Assembly: GCF_000013005.1 (NCBI RefSeq)
Contig: NC_007722.1
Coordinates: 2,485,501 to 2,549,500 of the forward strand
DNA: 64,000 bases
Source of the DNA: Erythrobacter litoralis HTCC2594
GTDB lineage: Bacteria > Pseudomonadota > Alphaproteobacteria > Sphingomonadales > Sphingomonadaceae
Reading direction: 5' to 3'
Shown here: in pieces, positions 24,801-34,402 of the stretch
Layout of the letters: each line of letters opens with the position of its first letter
Numbering within the stretch: position 1 is the first letter of the stretch
Notes under the pieces: model-generated
Database searches by the model: none
Told to the model about the DNA's origin: nothing
The model's input: the letters and a program-made list of their open reading frames with translations, nothing else
Made by a program: the position numbers and the translations under genes

Positions 24801-26504
24801 ACGATCCCAAGCTGATCAGCAAGGGCGGCGGGGTCTTCCCGCGCAGTGCCAAAACGATCAAGCTGTCCAAACAGGCGCGCGATGCGCTGGGTATCGAGGA
24901 TGCGCAGATCGAACCCGATGCGCTCATCTCGGCAATCCTCAAATCGCCCAACGATCTGCTCTGGTTCGGCGGCATCGGCACCTACATCAAGGCCGAGCGC
25001 GAGAACAATATCCAGGTCGGCGATCCGGCCAACGACGCCTTGCGCGTGGACGGGCAGGACCTGCGCGTCAAAGTGATCGGCGAAGGCGCCAACCTCGGCG
25101 TGACGCAGGCGGGGCGGATCGAATTCGCGCTCAATGGCGGGCGGATCAACACCGACTTCATCGACAATTCGGCCGGGGTCGATTGTTCGGATAACGAGGT
25201 CAACATCAAGATCGCGCTCGCCGATGCGCGCCGGTCCGGCAAGCTGTCGGAAAAGAAACGCGTTGCGCTGCTCGCAGAGATGACCGACGAAGTCGCCGAG
25301 ATCGTGCTGGAGGAACAACCGGCTCCAGGCGCTGGCGTTGTCGATCGCGGAAGAAGGCGGCGCTTCGGCCACGGCTTCGCACCTGCGGCTGATCGAAACG
25401 CTCGAGGAACTGGGCTATCTCGACCGCCGGACCGAGGGGCTTGCCGACAACGAGACGTTCAACCGCCGCGCAACCGACGGGGCGGGCTTCACGCGGCCCG
25501 AGCTGGCGGTGTTACTGTCGTCGGCCAAGCTGGCGCTGCAGGACGCCATCGAAGCAAGCCCGCTGCCCGACGATCCGGAACTGCAGCGCAACCTGTCGGA
25601 ATATTTCCCCGCGCCGATGCGCCAGGCATACAAGAAGCAGATCGACAACCACCGGCTGCGCCGGGACATCATCGCCACCGACCTTGCCAACCGCATCGTC
25701 AACCGGCTGGGCCTGATCCATCCCTACGAGCTGGCGGAAGAGGAAAGCGTGGGGCTTGCCGAAGTCGCGTCCGCATTCGTCGCTGCCGAGCGGCTGTTCG
25801 ATGTGCGCGAAATCTGGGAGGAACTGGACGAAGCTGCAATGCCCGAAGCGACCCGGCTGATCCTGTTCGACCGCGCGGCGAGCGCGATGCGCATCCAGAT
25901 GGCCGATGTGCTGCGAATATCGAACGGCTTCCGGATGCCGAGCGACGTGGTCGACGAACTCGGCAGGGGCGTGCAGAAACTTTCAACCGGAACCGAGAAA
26001 TTGCTCGCCGACGAAAGCCTTGTGCTCACGACCAGGCTGCAGCGCGAATTCGCCAGTGCCGGTGCGCCGGAGAAGCTCGCGGCCAAGGTCACGCACCTGT
26101 TCGATCTCGACGGAGCCGTGGGCCTCGCCGACCTTGCCAAGCGCACGGAAATCGACCCCCGCAAGCTGACCAATGCCTTCACCATCCTCGGGCAAGATCT
26201 CGGCCTGGCCTGGGCGCAGGGGACGGCGGCACTGATGAGCCCGTCGGACGTCTGGGAGCGCCTGCTGGTCGCAGGTCTCGCGCGCGACTTCCAGCAGATG
26301 CGGCTGGAATTCCTGCAGCGCCTGACGCGGCGCAAAGGGATGAAGGACAATCCGTGCGAAACGGTGAATGCCTGGCTCGACGAGAATGCCGGGGCGATCC
26401 GGCAGTTTCGCTCGATGATCACCCGCGCACGTGCGCATACGCCGGTTGCGCCCGCCATGCTGGCGCAGATTGCCAGCCAGGCGCGCAACGTCCTGTCGCG
26501 CTGA
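21806..26504 (+). pseudogene. gdhB: NAD-specific glutamate dehydrogenase, interrupted by a one-base frameshift
   Basis: This is the large (about 180 kDa) NAD-dependent glutamate dehydrogenase that converts glutamate to 2-oxoglutarate. The first frame starts at ATG 21806 (MGTSEDAVAAKAG, with AAGGAG ten bases upstream). It contains the catalytic region GGLRWSDRRDDFRTEILGL and VPSGAKGGFYPK, and GEGANLGVTQAGRIEFA. At 25311-25318 the sequence AGGAACAA appears to hold one extra A: the family reading is LEDNRLQALALS, which continues in the next frame to the true C-terminus (IASQARNVLSR) at 26504. Repaired, the protein is about 1,565 residues. Unrepaired, translation would run on to 26656 with roughly 446 unrelated residues. 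No slippery heptamer is present, so this is a mutation or a sequencing error. Confidence 0.85.
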
Positions 26505-26553
26505 ACCCGAACAGGCTTGACGAGCGGGGCGCACCACCCCCATTCCGCTGCGC

Positions 26554-27780
26554 ATGGATCGAGCGGACATTTGCATCGTGGGGGCAGGGCACGGCGGCGC
26601 GCAGGCGGCCATCGCCCTGCGGCAAAAGGGTTTCGAAGGCAGCATCGCGCTTCTGACGCGGGAGAAGGTCCCGCCGTACGAGCGCCCGCCGCTGTCCAAG
26701 GAGTACTTTGCCGACGAAAAACCGTTCGAGCGTATCCTGATCCGTCCCGAGACATTCTGGGCCGACAAGCAGATCGACCTGCAACTCGGGCGCGCGGTGA
26801 GCGAGGTCGATGCGACGGCGCATGCGCTCACCTTCACCGATGGCAGCACCATGGAATACGGCCAACTGATCTGGGCCGCCGGCGGCGACGCGCGACGCCT
26901 GTCGTGTTCGGGTGCCGAGCTCGAGGGCGTGCACGCCATCCGTAACCGCCCCGATGTCGACCTACTGAAAAGCGAGCTGGATGCCGGTAGGCGCAAGGCC
27001 GTGGTGATCGGCGGTGGTTACATCGGCCTCGAAGCAGCGGCGGTCCTGCGCAAGCTCGGGTGCGAGGTGACGGTACTCGAGGCGCTGCCGAGAGTGCTGT
27101 CGCGGGTTGCCGGAGAAGATCTTTCCGCCTTCTTCGAATCCGAGCACCGCGCTCATGGTGTCGATGTTCGCACGGAGGCTGCCGTCGAAGCGCTCGAAGG
27201 CGATGGCAGCCGCATAACGGGCGTAAAGCTCGAAGGCGATGAAATGGTGCCAGCCGATTTCGTTATTGTCGGGATCGGCATCGTCCCGTCGATCGGCCCG
27301 CTGATCGCGGCGGGAGCGGCGGGGTCCAACGGGGTCGATGTGGACGAATTCTGCCGCACCAGCCTGGAGGATATTTACGCCATCGGCGACTGTGCGGCGC
27401 ATGCCAATCGCTATGCCGACGGGGCGGTGATCCGGCTGGAATCGGTCCAGAATGCCAACGACATGGCGACGACCGTGGCCCGCCACGTCACCGGCGATCC
27501 GGAGCCTTACGGCGCGGTGCCGTGGTTCTGGTCCAACCAGTACGACCTGAGGTTGCAGACGGTCGGCTTTTCCATGCAGCATGACGAGACCGTGCTGCGC
27601 GGCAATCCGGCGGAGCGCAGCTTCAGCGTCGTCTATCTGCGCGAAGGGCGCGTGATCGCGCTCGACTGCGTCAACCGGACGAAGGACTATGCGCAGGGGC
27701 GCAAACTGGTCGAAGCGCGGCTGGAGGCGAGCCCCGAACAGCTCGCCGATATCGAGACACCGCTCAAGGAACTGCTGTGA
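26554..27780 (+). CDS. FAD-dependent ferredoxin/rubredoxin reductase-type oxidoreductase
   Basis: A 408-residue flavoprotein reductase. The FAD-binding GxGxxG is [13 protein letters not shown] at residues 7-19, followed by [13 protein letters not shown], a hallmark of the ferredoxin reductases of P450 and dioxygenase systems. The NAD-binding motif is [14 protein letters not shown] near residue 150, and the second FAD motif IYAIGDCA near residue 275. The C-terminal domain carries PWFWSNQYD. It could reduce a ferredoxin serving one of the P450s here, though no ferredoxin gene is in the window. The next gene, a CoA transferase, starts 13 bases after its stop. Confidence 0.9.
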   Translation: MDRADICIVGAGHGGAQAAIALRQKGFEGSIALLTREKVPPYERPPLSKEYFADEKPFERILIRPETFWADKQIDLQLGRAVSEVDATAHALTFTDGSTMEYGQLIWAAGGDARRLSCSGAELEGVHAIRNRPDVDLLKSELDAGRRKAVVIGGGYIGLEAAAVLRKLGCEVTVLEALPRVLSRVAGEDLSAFFESEHRAHGVDVRTEAAVEALEGDGSRITGVKLEGDEMVPADFVIVGIGIVPSIGPLIAAGAAGSNGVDVDEFCRTSLEDIYAIGDCAAHANRYADGAVIRLESVQNANDMATTVARHVTGDPEPYGAVPWFWSNQYDLRLQTVGFSMQHDETVLRGNPAERSFSVVYLREGRVIALDCVNRTKDYAQGRKLVEARLEASPEQLADIETPLKELL

Positions 27781-27793
27781 GGAGGGCGCCCTT

Positions 27794-28975
27794 ATGATCG
27801 CACCCGGTGACGGCAAGCCCATGCTCGAAGGCGTGACGGTCATCGACCTCACCAGCATGGTGTTCGGCCCCTATTGCACGCAGATCCTCGCCGATTTCGG
27901 GGCCGAGGTGATCAAGGTCGAGAGCCCGGGCGGCGATACGCAGCGGCACACCAGCAAATACGCCGTCAATCGCGGGATGAGCGCGACGCATATCGCGCTC
28001 AACCGCGGCAAGAAATCGATCATCCTCGACCTGAAGCAGGAGGCAGACGCCGAGGTGCTGCGCGGCCTGCTCGCCGAGGCAGACGTCATGGTGCACAACA
28101 TTCGCGGCGCTTCGATCGAGCGGCTCGGCTTCGGCTACGACGCGGTGCGCGAAATCGCGCCGGAGATAATCTACGCGCATTGCGTCGGCTATGGCTCGGG
28201 TGGGCGCTATGCCGGGTTGCAGGCCTTCGACGATACGATTCAGGCGGCGACGGGCACAGTCACACTGCTGAGCGAAGTCGACGGCGATCCGACCCCGCGC
28301 TTTCTGCCCTCGCTGGTCGCCGACAAGGTCTCCGGCCTGCACGGTGCGTACGCGATCATGGCAGCATTGATCCATCGCCTCCGTACCGGACGCGGGCAGG
28401 CGATCGAAATTCCGATGTTCGAGCTGTTTGCCGGTTTCATGATGAAAGAGCACATGGGCGGCCTCACTTTCGATCCGCCCAAGGGACCGCCCGGCTTCAC
28501 GCGCCAGCTCGATCCGCTGCAAAAGCCCTTCGCCGCCAAGGACGGACATGTCGCCATCGCGCCAGCGCATCTGGAGGGTTTCCGCGACCTTGTCGCCTTG
28601 CTTGGGGACGAGGAATTCGCCGCCGAAGAGCGCTTTGCCGACCGGCGCGGACTGTTCTTCAACCAGGCCGAATTGCAGCGGCGGGCCGCCGAATTAAGTC
28701 CGAACTTCACGGTTGCCGAACTTGAGGACATCTGCCGTTCCAACAGCCTCCCCGCGATGAAGGTCAGCCACTTCACCGAAATCATCGACGATCCGCACCT
28801 GGTTGAGACAGGCTTCATCCAGCGCACGACCCATCCCAGCGAAGGCGGTGTGGTCGAAATGCGCGAGCCGAGCAGCTTCTCCGACTGGGAGCACGAACTC
28901 GGCCTGCACGCCCCGCTTCTTGACGAAAATGGCGAAGAATTGCGCGAGCGCGCAGCGAAAAACCGCAGGCGCTAG
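27794..28975 (+). CDS. CaiB/BaiF family CoA transferase
   Basis: A 393-residue class III CoA transferase that moves CoA between carboxylic acids or removes it. The N-terminus reads [25 protein letters not shown], with the family Asp in [14 protein letters not shown] and a later [11 protein letters not shown]. The start ATG 27794 has an AGGAGG site. It is downstream of the FAD reductase, probably in one operon, and its stop overlaps the queG stop. With the CoA ligases elsewhere, it supports a lifestyle of degrading diverse acids. The acid is not identified. Confidence 0.88.
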   Translation: MIAPGDGKPMLEGVTVIDLTSMVFGPYCTQILADFGAEVIKVESPGGDTQRHTSKYAVNRGMSATHIALNRGKKSIILDLKQEADAEVLRGLLAEADVMVHNIRGASIERLGFGYDAVREIAPEIIYAHCVGYGSGGRYAGLQAFDDTIQAATGTVTLLSEVDGDPTPRFLPSLVADKVSGLHGAYAIMAALIHRLRTGRGQAIEIPMFELFAGFMMKEHMGGLTFDPPKGPPGFTRQLDPLQKPFAAKDGHVAIAPAHLEGFRDLVALLGDEEFAAEERFADRRGLFFNQAELQRRAAELSPNFTVAELEDICRSNSLPAMKVSHFTEIIDDPHLVETGFIQRTTHPSEGGVVEMREPSSFSDWEHELGLHAPLLDENGEELRERAAKNRRR

Positions 28976-30024
28976 ACTAGCCGCGCTTTCGCCCATTGTG
29001 CCGCTTCGGCGACGACGGGATCGGGATCGGCCAGCAGGGCATCGACCGGTTCGCGCAAAGCCGCGTCGCCGCTGTTGCCAGCCGCGATGAGGCAATTGCG
29101 CACGAAGCGATTGCGTCCGATCCGCTTGATCGGCGAGCCCGAGAACAGCTGGCGAAACCCGGCATCGTCGAGCGCGAGGAAGTGCGCCAGTTTCGGCGCA
29201 ACCAGTTCGGCGCGGGGCAGGAAGGCCTTGTGGCGTGCGGCGCTGTCGGCGAACTTGTTCCAGGGGCACACCGCCAGGCAATCGTCGCAGCCGTAAATGC
29301 GGTTGCCCATCGGCGCGCGGAATTCCTCGGGGATGGGGCCTGAATGTTCGATGGTCAGGTAGGAAATGCAGCGTCTTGCATCCAGCACATAGGGTTGCGG
29401 AAACGCGTCGGTCGGGCAGGCTGTCTGGCAGGCATTGCAGGACCCGCAGCGGTCCGAATGGGGCGCGTCCGGCGCAAAATCGAGCGTACAATAGATGCAA
29501 CCGAGGAAAAGCCAGCTGCCATGCTCGCGGCTGACGAGATTGGTGTGCTTGCCCTGCCAGCCAAGCCCCGCCGCTTCGCCCAGCGGCTTCTCCATCACCG
29601 GGGCGGTATCGACGAACACCTTGAGCTCGGTCTCGGGCGCTTCGGCGACCAGCCAACGGGCGAGCGCCTTGAGCGCTTTCTTGACCGTATCGTGATAGTC
29701 GCGCCCCTGGGCATAGACCGAAATGCGCGCGCGATCCGGGTGCTTGTCCAGTGCCATCGGATCGGTCGAGGGCGTATAGGCCATGCCGAGCGCGATGACG
29801 CTTTTGGCTGCGGGCCACATCGATTGCGGGCCCTGCCGCACGTCGGCGTGGGTCTGCATCCAGCCCATCGAGCCGTAATAACCGGCCTCGATCCAGTCGT
29901 GCAGTCGCTCGGCCCGCTTGGGATCGTCCGTCGCCGCAGCGAAGCCGATTTGCGCGAAACCCAACCGCTTAGCCTCCGCGATCAGGCGTTTCTGCAGGTC
30001 GGCGGTTGCAGCGGCGTTAACCAC
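28972..30024 (-). CDS. queG: epoxyqueuosine reductase
   Basis: A 350-residue cobalamin- and iron-sulfur-dependent enzyme that makes queuosine from epoxyqueuosine at position 34 of tRNA. Two 4Fe-4S motifs are complete: [16 protein letters not shown] and [13 protein letters not shown]. The region between contains [16 protein letters not shown], and the catalytic-domain sequence [19 protein letters not shown] is typical. The C-terminal end (residues 285-350) resembles the HEAT-like repeat extension. The gene is divergent from the ABC ATPase with only 44 bases between starts. Confidence 0.93.
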   Translation of the reverse strand: MVNAAATADLQKRLIAEAKRLGFAQIGFAAATDDPKRAERLHDWIEAGYYGSMGWMQTHADVRQGPQSMWPAAKSVIALGMAYTPSTDPMALDKHPDRARISVYAQGRDYHDTVKKALKALARWLVAEAPETELKVFVDTAPVMEKPLGEAAGLGWQGKHTNLVSREHGSWLFLGCIYCTLDFAPDAPHSDRCGSCNACQTACPTDAFPQPYVLDARRCISYLTIEHSGPIPEEFRAPMGNRIYGCDDCLAVCPWNKFADSAARHKAFLPRAELVAPKLAHFLALDDAGFRQLFSGSPIKRIGRNRFVRNCLIAAGNSGDAALREPVDALLADPDPVVAEAAQWAKARLV

Positions 30025-30068
30025 GCTTATGGTCGCTCCCGTTCACGTCCGGCAGTTAACGCGCCGGA

Positions 30069-31103
30069 ATGGATCGTCACACTTCCCTCGCGCTAAGCGA
30101 AGCCGACACCTCGGGCAATGGCATGAACGAAATGGATAGCGGCGCAGCGACGGAAGCCTTCTCGCGTCCGCTCGCTATCGAGGCCAAGGGGCTGGTCAAG
30201 AGCTTCGACGGCACGCTCGCGGTCGATGGCGTCGATATTGCCGTGCCGGAAGGCGCGATCTACGGTATCCTCGGCCCCAACGGAGCAGGCAAGACGACCA
30301 CCCTGCGCATGTTGCTGGGCATCATCGACCCCGATGAAGGCGTGCGCCGCGTGTTCGGGCACGATCGCCCGCACGAGATCGGCCGCCTGATCGGCTACCT
30401 GCCCGAAGAACGCGGGCTCTACCCGGCGATGAAAGCCTACGAAGCGATCGGCTTCATGGGCGCGCTGCGCGGCATGAACCTGGCCGAAGCGCGCGAAAAA
30501 GGGCGTGCGCTGCTGGAAGGGCACGGCCTCGGCCATGCAGTGGACCGGCAGATCCGGCAGCTGTCGAAGGGTATGGCGCAGACCGTCCAATTGCTCGGCA
30601 CGCTGGTGCATGACCCCAAGCTGGTGGTACTCGACGAACCTTTTTCGGGCCTCGATGCGATCAACCAGGGCAAGCTCGAAGGGCTGATCCGCGATCTCGC
30701 CGCCAAGGGCACAACGGTGATCTTCTCGACCCATGTGATCCACCACGCCGAGCGGCTGTGTGACGATGTTGCCATCATCGCCGGCGGCAAGGTGCCTTAC
30801 GCGGGCAGCGTCGAAACCGCGCGCGACCGCATTCCGGCGCAGGTTCGGCTGGAGACCAAGGCCGATGGCGGACCATGGCGCGAGGTCCTGCCCGAGGATG
30901 CGCGGCGCGAAGGCGATTTCTGGAACTTCTCGCTGCCGGAAAGCGGCATCGAGCCGCTGCTGCGCGCGCTGATCGAAGGGGAGGCTGGCATCCTTTCGCT
31001 CTCGATCGAGCGTGCCGGACTGCACGATGCCTTCGTGCATATCGCGGGCGAAGCGGCCGCCAAGGCGCTGGAAGCCGAACCCGAGAATGCGAGCGTCCGA
31101 TGA
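30069..31103 (+). CDS. ABC transporter ATP-binding protein (NatA type)
   Basis: A 344-residue ATPase of an ABC-2 type exporter. Walker A is GPNGAGKTTT, the signature is LSKGMAQTVQ, and Walker B is LVVLDEPFSGLD with the switch His in FSTHVIHHAE. About 100 residues follow the nucleotide domain and match the C-terminal DUF4162-like extension of NatA proteins. The start is uncertain: ATG 30069 is longest, while ATG 30123 (MNEMDSGAAT) is equally plausible and neither has a strong ribosome site. The permease overlaps its stop by four bases. Confidence 0.88.
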   Translation: MDRHTSLALSEADTSGNGMNEMDSGAATEAFSRPLAIEAKGLVKSFDGTLAVDGVDIAVPEGAIYGILGPNGAGKTTTLRMLLGIIDPDEGVRRVFGHDRPHEIGRLIGYLPEERGLYPAMKAYEAIGFMGALRGMNLAEAREKGRALLEGHGLGHAVDRQIRQLSKGMAQTVQLLGTLVHDPKLVVLDEPFSGLDAINQGKLEGLIRDLAAKGTTVIFSTHVIHHAERLCDDVAIIAGGKVPYAGSVETARDRIPAQVRLETKADGGPWREVLPEDARREGDFWNFSLPESGIEPLLRALIEGEAGILSLSIERAGLHDAFVHIAGEAAAKALEAEPENASVR

Positions 31104-32347
31104 CCCCGGTGAGCAACGAGCCCATGACCCCCAATTCACGACTCAGCAAATTCGCCGCCGCCATGGTCATCGCGCGGCGCGACTTCGTGGCGATCCTATT
31201 CAGCCGCGCGTTCCTCTTCTTCCTGCTCGGTCCGCTGTTCCCGATCATCGTCGGCGGGCTCGCCGGAGGGATCGGCAGTCAGGTCAAGCAAGAGGTGTCC
31301 AATCCCGAACTGGCCGTCCTGATGGCCTCGGCGGACAGCGAACGATTGCTGGAGGCACACCGCGCACTCGGTCCGCAGCTCGGCGGCAGCCTGCCCCCGC
31401 TCGCTCTGCTGGACGATCCGATCGATACCGACCCACAGGCCATCCTGGCCGAGAAACGCTCGAACATCGCCGCCATCGTTTCCGGCACGCTGGCCGAGCC
31501 GGTGTTGACCGCTCCCGAAGACCAGCTCGAACGCATGCGCGGTCGAGTCGCCCTGCTCGCGGCAACTGCGCTTGGGAATACCCCGAGCGAATTTCCGGAA
31601 GTCCAAACCACGTCGGTCGTCACCAGCGGCGCGAGCGAACTATCTGGACGGATCGTCACCGCGCAGGCTGGGCAAATGCTGTTGTTTCTACTGACCATGC
31701 TGCTCGCCGGGATGGTGCTGTCCAACCTGGTCGAAGAGAAAGCCAACAAGATCATCGAAATCCTCGCCGCTGCCATCCCGATGGATGCGGTTTTCTTCGG
31801 CAAGCTGTTCGCCATGCTCGGCGTGTCATTCGTCGGCATCGCTGTGTGGGGGCTCGTCGTGGGCGGGATTTTCTCGCTGGCCGGCTTCGACCTGTCGCAA
31901 TTCCCCGAACCGGCGGTCGGCTGGCCGATGTTCATCGTGCTCGGCATCGCCTATTTCGCCATGGGCTACCTGCTCTTGGGCTCGCTGTTCCTCGCGATCG
32001 GCAGCCTGGCGACGACCGTGCGCGAAGTGCAGACGCTGTCCATGCCCGTCACCATGTTGCAGCTGCTGGTGTTCTTCGCCGCGAGCTTCGCCGTCGCCGA
32101 CCAGGGTTCGACCTTCGAATGGGCGGCTGTGATCATCCCGTTCAGCTCGCCCTTCGCCATGCTCGCGCGCGGCGCGTTGCAGGAAGGGTTGATGCAGCAC
32201 GGCATCGCGCTGCTGTGGCAGGGCTTTGCGGTCGCGGTTTTCGTCAAGGCCGGGGCGACCCTGTTCCGTAAGCGGGTCATGAAATCCGGCGGTGCGGGCA
32301 AGGCCACCAGGCGCGGACTGTTTAGCCGCCGCGCCAAGGCGGCCTGA
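31100..32347 (+). CDS. ABC-2 type transporter permease (NatB type)
   Basis: A 415-residue membrane partner of the preceding ATPase. It has an N-terminal transmembrane segment (FLFFLLGPLFPIIVGGLAG), a periplasmic domain of about 140 residues, then five hydrophobic segments (from MLLFLLTMLLAGMVLSNLVEE onward). The conserved EEKANKIIEIL after the second segment is a NatB hallmark. The start ATG 31100 overlaps the ATPase stop (ATGA); ATG 31124 is a second choice. The cargo may be sodium, a drug or a lipid; it is not readable. Confidence 0.87.
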   Translation: MTPVSNEPMTPNSRLSKFAAAMVIARRDFVAILFSRAFLFFLLGPLFPIIVGGLAGGIGSQVKQEVSNPELAVLMASADSERLLEAHRALGPQLGGSLPPLALLDDPIDTDPQAILAEKRSNIAAIVSGTLAEPVLTAPEDQLERMRGRVALLAATALGNTPSEFPEVQTTSVVTSGASELSGRIVTAQAGQMLLFLLTMLLAGMVLSNLVEEKANKIIEILAAAIPMDAVFFGKLFAMLGVSFVGIAVWGLVVGGIFSLAGFDLSQFPEPAVGWPMFIVLGIAYFAMGYLLLGSLFLAIGSLATTVREVQTLSMPVTMLQLLVFFAASFAVADQGSTFEWAAVIIPFSSPFAMLARGALQEGLMQHGIALLWQGFAVAVFVKAGATLFRKRVMKSGGAGKATRRGLFSRRAKAA

Positions 32348-32417
32348 CCCTGCGGATTGCTGCGCTTGGCACGCACTGCTAGCGTCGGGCGAAATAAGTC
32401 GCAAAACGCAACTCACT

Positions 32418-32435
32418 ATTGACACGCCTGTCAAT
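32418..32435. promoter_or_regulatory. perfect palindrome upstream of the CYP153 gene
   Basis: ATTGACA-CGCC-TGTCAAT forms two perfect seven-base arms with a four-base centre, about 65 bases upstream of the P450 start. The left arm contains TTGACA, a consensus -35 box, so a bound dimer would block RNA polymerase. The size suits a TetR-family repressor. No regulator gene lies next to it. Confidence 0.6.
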
Positions 32436-32500
32436 AACAGCAGGATGGGCGGCAATGACGGACGGCCTGAATGAGTCGTCCGCACAAGGAGAGAGACCCG

Positions 32501-33838
32501 ATGGCCACGATCGCCCCCCAGCGGCCCGAATGCCGCAGCGAACCGACCGCCTACGAAGCGCTCAAGAAGCATTTCGAAGAGCACCCCGAAGAGCGTCCGC
32601 AGCATACGCACAAATGGGACGTCAGCCGCAGCGATATCTACTACGAGAACACCTGGCATCCGATCTTCCGCGAAATGCGCGAGGCCGGCCCCCTGCATTA
32701 TATTCCCGAAAGCCCCTTCGGCCCGTACTGGGCAGTCGTCGGCCACAAGGCGATCCAGCATATCGAAGCGCTGCCGGACGTATTCTCCTCCAGCTGGGAA
32801 CATGGCGGCATCACCATCCTCAACCGCCTGAGCGACGAAGAGCGTGAAGAGAGCGGTGTCGACCGCCGCGAATTGCCGATGTTCATCGCCATGGACCGGC
32901 CCGAGCATACCGGCCAGCGCCGCACCGTCGCGCCAAAATTCACCCCCAGCGGCATGGCCGAGATGGAAGGCGAAATCCGCCAGCGCACCGGCGAATTGCT
33001 CGATTCCCTGCCGCGCGGCGAAGTCTTCGACTGGGTCGACAAAGTCTCCATCGAACTCACCACCGGCATGCTCGCGATCCTGTTCGGTTTCCCGTGGGAA
33101 GACCGCCGCCTGCTGACCTTCTGGTCCGACTGGTCGGGCGATACCGAGCTCGCCACCGTGCGCGAACTCGACGAGATGCGCTGGGGCTTCCTCCACGAGA
33201 TGGCGGCCTATTTCCAGTCGCTGTGGGTCGAGCGCACGCATGACAAGGAACCGGGCGACGATCTCATCTCGATGATGATCCATTCGCCCGCGATGAACCA
33301 GATGCGCCCGGAAGAATTCATGGGCAACCTCGTGCTGCTGATCGTCGGCGGGAACGACACCACCCGCAATTCGATGAGCGGGATCATCTACCAGCTCGAC
33401 AAGAACCCCGACCAGCGCAAGCTGTTCGAGCAACAGCCCGAGCTGATCCCCAACGCCGTGCAGGAAATCCTGCGCATGCAGACCCCGCTCGCACACATGC
33501 GCCGGACCTGCACCGAAGACACCGAAGTGTTCGGCCAGAAGATCAAGAAAGGCGACAAGGTCGTCCTCTGGTATCTCAGCGCCAACCGCGACGAGGAAGT
33601 CTTCGAAAACCCGGACAAGCTCGACATCACGCGCGAGAATGCCCGCCGCCATATCGCCTTCGGGTACGGCATCCACCGCTGCGTCGGTGCGCGGTTGGCC
33701 GAACTGCAGCTGCGCGTGCTGCTGGAAGAGCTGCACAAGCGCCGCATGCGGGTGCATCTGGCGGGCGATGTCGAGCGGGTGCGCGCCAATTTCGTGCACG
33801 GCTTCCGCAAGCTGGAAGTCGAGGTCACCGAATTCTGA
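32501..33838 (+). CDS. cytochrome P450, CYP153-like alkane hydroxylase
   Basis: A 445-residue soluble P450. The I-helix motif VGGNDTTRNSMSG and the heme loop AFGYGIHRCVGARLAELQLR are the patterns I associate with the CYP153 family of terminal alkane hydroxylases; the K-helix reads QEILRMQTP. Substrate-region residues PMFIAMDRPEHTGQRR also fit. I chose ATG 32501, preceded by AAGGAGAG. Ferredoxin and ferredoxin reductase partners, usually adjacent, are missing here; the reductase-like gene at 26554 could serve. Family membership is from memory of motifs. Confidence 0.85.
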   Translation: MATIAPQRPECRSEPTAYEALKKHFEEHPEERPQHTHKWDVSRSDIYYENTWHPIFREMREAGPLHYIPESPFGPYWAVVGHKAIQHIEALPDVFSSSWEHGGITILNRLSDEEREESGVDRRELPMFIAMDRPEHTGQRRTVAPKFTPSGMAEMEGEIRQRTGELLDSLPRGEVFDWVDKVSIELTTGMLAILFGFPWEDRRLLTFWSDWSGDTELATVRELDEMRWGFLHEMAAYFQSLWVERTHDKEPGDDLISMMIHSPAMNQMRPEEFMGNLVLLIVGGNDTTRNSMSGIIYQLDKNPDQRKLFEQQPELIPNAVQEILRMQTPLAHMRRTCTEDTEVFGQKIKKGDKVVLWYLSANRDEEVFENPDKLDITRENARRHIAFGYGIHRCVGARLAELQLRVLLEELHKRRMRVHLAGDVERVRANFVHGFRKLEVEVTEF

Positions 33839-33907
33839 GGTGAAACCTTTCCGCGCTCCGCAGCGTATTCAGAGATGAGACATTCCCTCTACGCTACGGA
33901 GCACCAC

Positions 33908-34402
33908 ATGACCAAAGATCCAAATCGCCGCCAGATGCTCGGTTGGTTCGGCGCGGGTGCCTCGCTCGCCGCGCTGACCGCCTGCGGGGTTAACCCCGCA
34001 CAGGCCAAGAGTTTTCCGGTGCAGAAATCCGAAGCGCAATGGCGCAAGCAGCTGACCGCGCAGGAATTCCGCATCCTGCGCCAGGCAGGAACCGAGCGCC
34101 CCTATTCCTCGCCGCTCGACGACCAAGAGCGGGCGGGCACCTTCGTCTGCGCGGGCTGCAACAACCGCCTCTATTCCTCGAAGCACAAGTTCGACAGCGG
34201 CACCGGCTGGCCAAGCTTCTGGCAGCCGATCGGTCGCGGCGCTGTCGGCACATCGACCGATTACAAGCTCGGCTATCCGCGCACCGAAGTGCATTGCGCC
34301 GATTGCGGCGGACACCTGGGCCATATCTTCAACGACGGCCCCAAGCCGACGGGCAAGCGTCACTGCATCAACGGCGTGGCGATGGACTTTATTCCGGCCT
34401 AA
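33908..34402 (+). CDS. msrB: peptide-methionine (R)-S-oxide reductase, Tat-exported lipoprotein
   Basis: A 164-residue MsrB that repairs R-methionine sulfoxide. The zinc site is two CxxC pairs (FVCAGCNN and VHCADCGG), and the catalytic Cys is in GKRHCINGVAMDF. The N-terminus has DPNRRQMLGWFGAGAS, a twin-arginine-like signal, and a lipobox LTAC, so the enzyme is probably a periplasmic membrane-anchored lipoprotein. ATG 33908 is chosen because GGAG precedes it. Its stop overlaps the opposite membrane-protein gene by 14 bases. An exported MsrA is at 49776. Confidence 0.92.
   Translation: MTKDPNRRQMLGWFGAGASLAALTACGVNPAQAKSFPVQKSEAQWRKQLTAQEFRILRQAGTERPYSSPLDDQERAGTFVCAGCNNRLYSSKHKFDSGTGWPSFWQPIGRGAVGTSTDYKLGYPRTEVHCADCGGHLGHIFNDGPKPTGKRHCINGVAMDFIPA

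Noticed and set aside
25311..25320. Programmed ribosomal frameshifting in glutamate dehydrogenase
   Set aside because: No slippery heptamer or downstream pseudoknot was seen. A single extra A explains the break more simply.
21851..25372. Long minus-strand open frame (about 1,170 codons) opposite glutamate dehydrogenase
   Set aside because: It is an antisense shadow caused by high GC content and codon bias. It has no recognisable domain, and the plus strand is clearly NAD-GDH.
26554..33838. A single alkane-oxidation operon joining the ferredoxin reductase to CYP153
   Set aside because: queG on the opposite strand and an ABC exporter lie between them, and no ferredoxin is present. A functional link is possible but an operon is not.
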